A stretch of 64,000 bases of DNA from Tenacibaculum sp. Bg11-29 (lineage in GTDB: Bacteria; Bacteroidota; Bacteroidia; Flavobacteriales; Flavobacteriaceae), in contig NZ_PJBB01000003.1 of the NCBI RefSeq assembly GCF_002836595.1, forward strand, positions 682,001 through 746,000, given 5' to 3'. A program made the position numbers and the translations under genes. Positions 59,168 to 64,000 of the stretch are shown here, piece by piece (position 1 is the stretch's first letter; each line of letters opens with the position of its first letter). Under the pieces are notes generated by a model. The model was not told where the DNA came from, ran no database searches, and was given only the letters and a program-made list of their open reading frames with translations.

Positions 59168-61216
59168 ATGAAAACAAAAATAGTATCACTTATCGCAATT
59201 TTAGCAATGTCTTTTGCTACAACTGCACAAATAGATAGAAGCGTACAACCCAAACCAGGACCAGCGCCAAAAGTACAGTTAGGAAAAGTAGAGAAATTTA
59301 CTTTACCGAACGGTTTACAGGTAATTATGGTTGAAAACCATAAATTACCTAGAGCATCTGCAAGTTTATCAATTGAAAATATACCAGTTATTGAAGGTAA
59401 CAAAACAGGTCTTTCTGATATGATGGGAAGCTTACTGGGAAGAGGAACAGCTAATATTACAAAAGATGAATTTAATGAAAAAGTAGATTATCTTGGAGCA
59501 AATGTTAATTTTTATAGCTCTGGCGCTTCTGCAAGATCATTAAAAAAATACTTTCCAGAAGTATTAGGCTTAATGGCTGATGGGGTTAAAAATTCTCAAT
59601 TCACTCAAGAAGAATTCGATAAAGAAGTAAAAGTTACATTAGATGGATTAAAATCTAACGAGAAAAGTGTAACAGCTATCGCTAGAAGAGTAGAAAGTGC
59701 TTTAATTTATGGTAAAGATCATCCTTTTGGAGAATTTACAACCAAAGCAACTGTTGGTAACATTACATTAACAGATGTGCAAAATAACTTTAACACTTAT
59801 TACAAACCAAATAATGCCTATTTAGTAATTGTTGGAGATATTAATCCGTCAGAAACTAAAAAAATGGTGACTAAGTTATTTGGTGACTGGAAAAAAGGAA
59901 ATGTTCCTGCACTTGCTTTTGCAAAACCAGAAAACGTAAGTACTACAGAGATTAACTTTATTAACATGTCAAATGCAGTTCAATCAGAAATTGTAGTTGC
60001 AAACAACATTGATTTAAAATTAGGCGATAAAGATTATTACGCAGCCATATTAGCAAACAGCATTTTAGGTGGCGGTGGTACTGCTCGTTTATTTATGAAT
60101 TTACGTGAAGACAAAGGGTACACCTATGGCTCATACTCTAGTGTTAGACAAAATAAACATGCAGCAACTTTTAGAGCAACTGCAAGTGTTCGTAATGTAG
60201 TTACTGATAGTTCTGTAGTAGAAATACAAAAAGAAATCAATAAAATTCGTTACAAAAAAGCAACTGCTGAAGAATTAAAAAACGCAAAAGCAAAATATGT
60301 TGGAAGCTTTGTAATGGAGGTTCAAAAACCTGCAACAGCTGCACGTTACGCTTTAAATATTGCACGTTATAATTTGCCTACAAATTTTTATGAAAACTAT
60401 TTAAAAAACATTAATGCTGTAACTCTAGACGATGTTCAAAACGCAGCAATTAAATATTTTAAAGCTGATAAAGCTCGTATCATAATTACTGGTAAAGGAA
60501 TTGATGTATTAAAGAATTTAGAAAAAAATGCTGACTACGTAATTAATTATTTTGATAAGGAAGGAAATGCTACTTCTAAACCTGCAATGTCACTACCTAT
60601 TCCTGAAGGGGTAACAGCCTCAACTGTAGTTGACAACTATTTTAATGCAATTGGAGGTAAAGATAAAATTGCTGCTGTAAAATCTATAAAGATAAGTTCA
60701 GAAGCTAAAGTTCAAGGAATGCAGTTAAACTTAGTTCAAAAAAGTGCTACTCCTAATAAATCTTCAATAATTATTTCTATGGGGGGTAATGTTATGCAAA
60801 AAATTATTTTTGATGGAACGAAGGGGTATCAAGAAGCTCGTGGACAAAAGAAAGAATTAGCCGGAAAAGAATTAGAAGCGGCAAAGAAAAACATTTCTCT
60901 TTTTTCTGATGAAGCTTATCGTAAAGGAACTTTAGATAGAATAGAGCCAATTAATGGTAAAAAAGCATACGTAATTAAGCTTGATAAAAAAGAAATTTTT
61001 TATGATATGAAATCGGGCTTAAAACTTAAAGAAGTTTCAACAGTAAAAGGACCACAAGGAGAAGTTAAAGACCCTGTAGAATTCTCTGATTACAAAGAAA
61101 TAAACGGAGTTAAGTTTCCTTATTTAATGGTTAGGTCTATGGGACCTATGAAAATGAACTTTGAGGTAAAAGAAATAAAAATTAACGAAGGTGTTTCTGC
61201 TACTGATTTCCAGTAA
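59168..61216 (+). CDS. M16 family protein, non-catalytic subunit with extra C-terminal domain
   Basis: The 682-residue protein has a signal peptide (to about 19, ATTAQ) and two M16 domains. At the zinc position it reads NKTGLSDMMGSLLGRGT, with no HxxEH. The second half retains LREDKGYTYGSYSSVRQNKH (about 313-332), the R/Y substrate-binding pair expected of the non-catalytic partner. About 220 residues after position 460 form a separate domain (VVDNYFNAIGGKDKIAAVKSIKI at about 482) that resembles LolA-like or outer-membrane-lipoprotein-sorting repeats. The terminator follows. Confidence 0.9.
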   Translation: MKTKIVSLIAILAMSFATTAQIDRSVQPKPGPAPKVQLGKVEKFTLPNGLQVIMVENHKLPRASASLSIENIPVIEGNKTGLSDMMGSLLGRGTANITKDEFNEKVDYLGANVNFYSSGASARSLKKYFPEVLGLMADGVKNSQFTQEEFDKEVKVTLDGLKSNEKSVTAIARRVESALIYGKDHPFGEFTTKATVGNITLTDVQNNFNTYYKPNNAYLVIVGDINPSETKKMVTKLFGDWKKGNVPALAFAKPENVSTTEINFINMSNAVQSEIVVANNIDLKLGDKDYYAAILANSILGGGGTARLFMNLREDKGYTYGSYSSVRQNKHAATFRATASVRNVVTDSSVVEIQKEINKIRYKKATAEELKNAKAKYVGSFVMEVQKPATAARYALNIARYNLPTNFYENYLKNINAVTLDDVQNAAIKYFKADKARIIITGKGIDVLKNLEKNADYVINYFDKEGNATSKPAMSLPIPEGVTASTVVDNYFNAIGGKDKIAAVKSIKISSEAKVQGMQLNLVQKSATPNKSSIIISMGGNVMQKIIFDGTKGYQEARGQKKELAGKELEAAKKNISLFSDEAYRKGTLDRIEPINGKKAYVIKLDKKEIFYDMKSGLKLKEVSTVKGPQGEVKDPVEFSDYKEINGVKFPYLMVRSMGPMKMNFEVKEIKINEGVSATDFQ

Positions 61217-61240
61217 ATAGAAAAACTTTAGAATAATTAC

Positions 61241-61272
61241 GAGAGTCAAAACTAAAGTTTTGGCTCTTTTTT
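61241..61272 (+). terminator. Rho-independent terminator of the M16 operon
   Basis: GAGAGTCAAAAC / GTTTTGGCTC stem with one mismatch, a TAAA loop and a T-run of six. It overlaps the end of the convergent EamA gene by two bases. Confidence 0.8.
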
Positions 61273-62143
61273 ATTTTACTTTATTTACCAACCAAACTCC
61301 TAATAGAATAATACCACCAGCAAACAGTTGAATAATACTTAATCTCTCTCCATCAATCAGCCCCCACATAACAGCTACAATAGGAATTAAATAAGTTACA
61401 GATGAAGCAAAAATAGGAGACGATAAGTGCACCATTTTATTAAACAATACTTTTGCTATTCCTGTACCAACAACAGATAAAACAGTAATATAACCCAAAG
61501 CTGTAGTGGTTTGATCGTTTACCTCAAACGTTGAGAAAAATCCTGAATACAACAAAACTAATGAGGCAGGGATAATTAACAATAAAAAGTTACCTGTTGT
61601 TATTGCTAACGCATCTAAGTCATATAGATACTTTTTAATAATATTTACATTAAAAGCATAACCTATTGATGAAAAAACAACTAAAAGAGCATACCAATAA
61701 TTTTGGTTAGGGTTTAATTCTGCTCCTTTTAAAATTAAAATTAGCGTTCCAATCAACCCAACTAAAATCCCAATAAATTGTTTCTTTTTGAAAGTAAAAC
61801 CAAAAATTAAAGCTCCCAAAATAAAAGTATTAAAAGGAGTTAACGAACTTAAAATAGCTGAGATAGAACTATCTATTCCGTTAATTGCAAAAGCAAACAT
61901 AAAAGCTGGAAAAAAAGTTCCTAATAAGGCAGTATATAAGATATAAAGCCAATGTTTTTTTTGAATTTTTTTAAGACTCTTAAAACCTATCAATAATAAA
62001 AAGACCGCTGTAATTAATATTCTCAAAGCTCCTAATTGAATAGGTGTTAACCCAACTAATGCTTTTTTTATTAAAATAAAAGAACTTCCCCAAACTAGTG
62101 AAAGTATTATTAAATACAACCATTTACGCTGTTGACTACTCAT
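61271..62143 (-). CDS. EamA family transporter (drug/metabolite type)
   Basis: From the ATG at 62143 the protein has 290 residues and ten predicted membrane helices in two five-helix repeats. The first repeat shows LSLVWGSSFILIKKAL (about 12-27) and the second the SSIGYAFNVNIIKKYL block. Family members move amino acids, nucleotides or drugs across the inner membrane; the substrate cannot be told. A TTG seven codons earlier is possible but unlikely. Confidence 0.9.
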   Translation of the reverse strand: MSSQQRKWLYLIILSLVWGSSFILIKKALVGLTPIQLGALRILITAVFLLLIGFKSLKKIQKKHWLYILYTALLGTFFPAFMFAFAINGIDSSISAILSSLTPFNTFILGALIFGFTFKKKQFIGILVGLIGTLILILKGAELNPNQNYWYALLVVFSSIGYAFNVNIIKKYLYDLDALAITTGNFLLLIIPASLVLLYSGFFSTFEVNDQTTTALGYITVLSVVGTGIAKVLFNKMVHLSSPIFASSVTYLIPIVAVMWGLIDGERLSIIQLFAGGIILLGVWLVNKVK

Positions 62144-62202
62144 TTTCAATTCAATTAAGCACAAAATTCGTGTATTTATATCTATAAACTCAATTTTATT
62201 GA

Positions 62203-62210
62203 TAAATTTG
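62203..62210 (+). promoter_or_regulatory. Bacteroidota -7 promoter box
   Basis: TAAATTTG matches TAnnTTTG, 22 bp before the ATG at 62233. Confidence 0.45.
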
Positions 62211-62232
62211 CCTGATAACCCAATAATCTAAA

Positions 62233-62724
62233 ATGATGAAAATTCAAAAAATAGTATTAGCCTTAGCCCTTGTTAGTTTTTTAGCAGTTGGATGTAAAAA
62301 TGAAGCAAAGAAAGAAGATGTTAATAAAGAACAAAAAACTGAAGTTGCTGCTAACACAAAAGAACTTTCTTTAAACATTTCAGGAATGACTTGTGAAATA
62401 GGTTGTGCTAAGAAGATAGCTTCTGATTTATCAAAAAAAGAAGGAGTTCTAGATGCTAAAGTTGTATTTAATGATAGTATTGCTACCGTAAAATATGACA
62501 GTAACATTACGAATAAAACTGATTTAATTGCTTTTGTTGAAGGAATTGGTAGTGGTGACATGTATAAAGCTTCTGAAACAAGTAAAAAGGCATGTACAGC
62601 AAAAACTGATGCCGAAAAAGAAGCTTGCAAAAAGAAAGCAGCTTGTAAAAAAGGAAAAACTGACGAAAAAGCTTGTGCTACAGATTGTAAAAAAGAGTGT
62701 TGTGCTGAAACAACTAAAGCATAA
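62233..62724 (+). CDS. Heavy-metal-associated-domain lipoprotein with Cys-rich tail
   Basis: The 163-residue protein has a lipoprotein signal (SFLAVGCKNE, Cys21), a Lys/Glu-rich linker and an HMA domain (about 46-112) with metal site MTCEIGCAKKI. The spacing is C-X3-C, not the canonical C-X2-C. The last 50 residues contain nine or ten cysteines among Lys and Ala, ending CATDCKKECCAETTKA. An HMA domain outside the cytosol suggests a periplasmic Cu or Zn carrier or scavenger. Related Flavobacteriia proteins exist, but I know of no proven function. Confidence 0.85.
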   Translation: MMKIQKIVLALALVSFLAVGCKNEAKKEDVNKEQKTEVAANTKELSLNISGMTCEIGCAKKIASDLSKKEGVLDAKVVFNDSIATVKYDSNITNKTDLIAFVEGIGSGDMYKASETSKKACTAKTDAEKEACKKKAACKKGKTDEKACATDCKKECCAETTKA

Positions 62725-62745
62725 TTTATTTTTAAAATAAAAATC

Positions 62746-62774
62746 AAGCTCCTCATTTGAGGAGCTTTTTTTAT
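62746..62774 (+). terminator. Rho-independent terminator
   Basis: AAGCTCCTCA / TGAGGAGCTT perfect stem followed by T-run, after the HMA lipoprotein gene. Confidence 0.9.
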
Positions 62775-62784
62775 GTGTTTATCT

Positions 62785-62792
62785 TATCTTTG
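62785..62792 (+). promoter_or_regulatory. Bacteroidota -7 promoter box for ctaA
   Basis: TATCTTTG matches TAnnTTTG, 17 bp before the ATG at 62810. Confidence 0.5.
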
Positions 62793-62809
62793 TAAAAACT
62801 TTTCTTCTG

Positions 62810-63826
62810 ATGAAAAAACACTTTCCGCTCATAGTAAAAATCAGTTTAATTTCTGTGTATCTTATTTTTTTAGCAGGCTCAGTAGTTCGTATGACAGGTT
62901 CTGGAATGGGATGTCCTGATTGGCCAAAGTGTTTTGGGTATTATATTCCCCCAACCTCTGAAGAGCAAATTACTTGGCTACCGAATACGGATTATGAAGA
63001 AGGAATGATTATTGTTAAAAATGAGAAATTATTTGTTGCTGAAAACGATATAAAAACCACAAATGAATTTAATAATAATAACTGGACAACATACACGAAG
63101 CACAGTTATGCAAAATTCAATAAATTGCATACCTGGACAGAATATATCAATAGGTTATCATCTGCTTTAGCTGGAATTCCGTTTTTGTTTCTAGTTTTTG
63201 TTTCTACTAAATTTTGGAGAGAGAAAAAGCTAATCACATTATTATCATTCGGAGCTTTCTTTTTAATGCTTTTTGAAGCTTGGTTAGGAAAAACAGTTGT
63301 TGATACGAATTTAAAACCAACCATTATCACTATTCATATGGTAGCTGGCTTGGTAATTGTTGCCTTGTTATTGTGGTTACTATTTATTGTTTCTGATCGT
63401 AAAAAAACAACTTATAAGCATAACTCTTTACTTAGCAAATTAGTAATTATTTCTGCAGTTTTTTCACTCATTCAAATTGCTTTAGGAACTCAAGTTCGAC
63501 AGTTTATTGATGAACAGGTAAAACTTTTTGGTTTCGATAACAAACACTACAGTTTAATGAATCCTAATTTTAAATTCTACTTTCACCGTTCATTTACTAT
63601 TGCAATTGTACTTGTAAACTTAGGCATATTTTACTTAAATCAGATTAAAGGTTTAGGTTACAAATTAATAAATTGGATTGTTTTCTTGATTTCACTAGAA
63701 ACCGTTACAGGTATTTTAATGTATTATGCCGAATTCCCTTTAGGAACTCAAGCAATACATTTACTCTCTGGAGCAATTTTATTTGGATTGCAATTTTATT
63801 TATGGTTGCAAAGTAGAAAGGTTTAA
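62810..63826 (+). CDS. ctaA: Haem A synthase (CtaA/Cox15)
   Basis: The 338-residue protein has about eight membrane helices. The N-terminus has the family signature VVRMTGSGMGCPDWPKCFGY (about 24-43), and conserved haem-ligand histidines are in NKLHTWTEYINRL (about 104), TIHMVAGLVIV (about 175), FYFHRSFTIAIV (about 265) and IHLLSGAILFG (about 319). It oxidises haem O to haem A in the inner membrane for cytochrome oxidase. A soluble stretch of about 50 residues between the first helix and the first His (about 44-98) contains EEQITWLPNTDY and appears longer than in Bacillus CtaA. Confidence 0.94.
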   Translation: MKKHFPLIVKISLISVYLIFLAGSVVRMTGSGMGCPDWPKCFGYYIPPTSEEQITWLPNTDYEEGMIIVKNEKLFVAENDIKTTNEFNNNNWTTYTKHSYAKFNKLHTWTEYINRLSSALAGIPFLFLVFVSTKFWREKKLITLLSFGAFFLMLFEAWLGKTVVDTNLKPTIITIHMVAGLVIVALLLWLLFIVSDRKKTTYKHNSLLSKLVIISAVFSLIQIALGTQVRQFIDEQVKLFGFDNKHYSLMNPNFKFYFHRSFTIAIVLVNLGIFYLNQIKGLGYKLINWIVFLISLETVTGILMYYAEFPLGTQAIHLLSGAILFGLQFYLWLQSRKV

Positions 63827-63834
63827 AATCTGCT

Positions 63835-64000
63835 CTATTTAATATTATCTAAAATAATTTTAGATATATTTTTATTTTGTGTAGATATTGTATAATAAGT
63901 ATTTATATCAATTGTCATTTTTAAAAGCACTTCATTTTCTTTTTGAAGAATAAGATCCGCTTTATAATTTTGTTTTCTATATCTGAATAAATGATCATCC
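63835..64000 (-). CDS. C-terminal part of an unknown protein (5' end outside window)
   Basis: On the minus strand a frame is open from the window edge (base 63999) to a TAG at 63837-63835, giving 54 residues that begin DDHLFRYRKQNYKADLILQK and end KNISKIILDNIK. Nothing is recognised. It converges with ctaA. Codon use looks like the neighbours, so it is probably a real gene that starts beyond the window. Confidence 0.55.
   Translation of the reverse strand, partial: DDHLFRYRKQNYKADLILQKENEVLLKMTIDINTYYTISTQNKNISKIILDNIK

Noticed and set aside
62244..62756. Long minus-strand frame opposite the HMA lipoprotein gene
   Set aside because: It is the mirror of a Lys/Cys-rich gene whose codons lack antisense stops; it has no family features and covers a terminator.

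Overview
The window reads as chromosome of a marine member of the Flavobacteriaceae (Bacteroidota), probably close to Tenacibaculum or Polaribacter. The genus is inference. The evidence is the very low GC content, Bacteroidota-type promoters (TAnnTTTG -7 boxes, once with a matching TTTG at -33), SusC-like TonB-dependent receptors with carboxypeptidase-like N-terminal domains, many short lipoprotein signal peptides ending in S-C, an L21 protein with a C-terminal extension, and thioredoxin-reductase-type ferredoxin-NADP reductase. I see no rRNA, tRNA, CRISPR array or prophage, and no intact insertion sequence.

Layout. 1-5981: a GNAT acetyltransferase cut by the window edge, a Crp/Fnr regulator, a double SnoaL-like lipoprotein, an AddB-like PD-(D/E)XK nuclease and an omega-amidase-like nitrilase. 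6070-15450 (minus strand): acyl-ACP desaturase, PlsC, a membrane protein, a large Oar-like TonB receptor, Pgi, an M23 peptidase and a DUF3108 protein. 15553-19016: tryptophan 2,3-dioxygenase, 4-hydroxyphenylpyruvate dioxygenase and homogentisate dioxygenase, the opening steps of Trp and Tyr catabolism. 19261-32640: an iron and redox block. A DUF4374 lipoprotein and a TonB receptor face a divergent siderophore-receptor operon (receptor, two small membrane proteins resembling DUF3325 and DUF3649, a PepSY membrane protein, a methyltransferase and flavodoxin). Flavodoxin meets, tail to tail, a region of decayed gene pieces, followed by a formate/nitrite transporter, ferredoxin, an unknown membrane protein and ferredoxin-NADP reductase. 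32813-34189: Nfu and Mrp, for Fe-S assembly. 34292-41727: an alkyltransferase-like protein, a HExxH lipoprotein protease in AT-rich DNA with a possible IS3 remnant, TrmB, two small Flavobacteriia families, Upp, an alpha/beta hydrolase and BrnQ. 41826-44275: FeoA, FeoB and a Cys-rich FeoB partner. 44398-49861: HolB, an orphan histidine kinase, enoyl-CoA hydratase, an HD phosphohydrolase and Asd. 50087-53735: TrhO, a TrhP-like U32 protein, a ferredoxin and DinB. 53732-57637: a TPR/LytS kinase with its LytTR regulator, then L27 and L21. 57832-64000: a paired M16 peptidase system, an EamA transporter, an HMA-domain lipoprotein, heme A synthase and a cut minus-strand ORF.

The strongest discovery is at 29618-30056. 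A truncated ferredoxin, the last codons of a ferredoxin reductase and a flavodoxin C-terminus with stops lie in the same order and orientation as the intact genes around them. This is best explained by tandem duplication of a flavodoxin-ferredoxin-reductase unit followed by decay of the middle. A perfect 28-bp palindrome joins the intact flavodoxin to the ferredoxin remnant. The block as a whole looks like an iron-responsive electron-carrier module: flavodoxin is the last gene of a siderophore operon and sits beside the Fe-S ferredoxin it can replace. A second candidate system is the TrhO / TrhP-like / ferredoxin operon, which joins two parallel routes to tRNA wobble-uridine hydroxylation with a possible electron donor.
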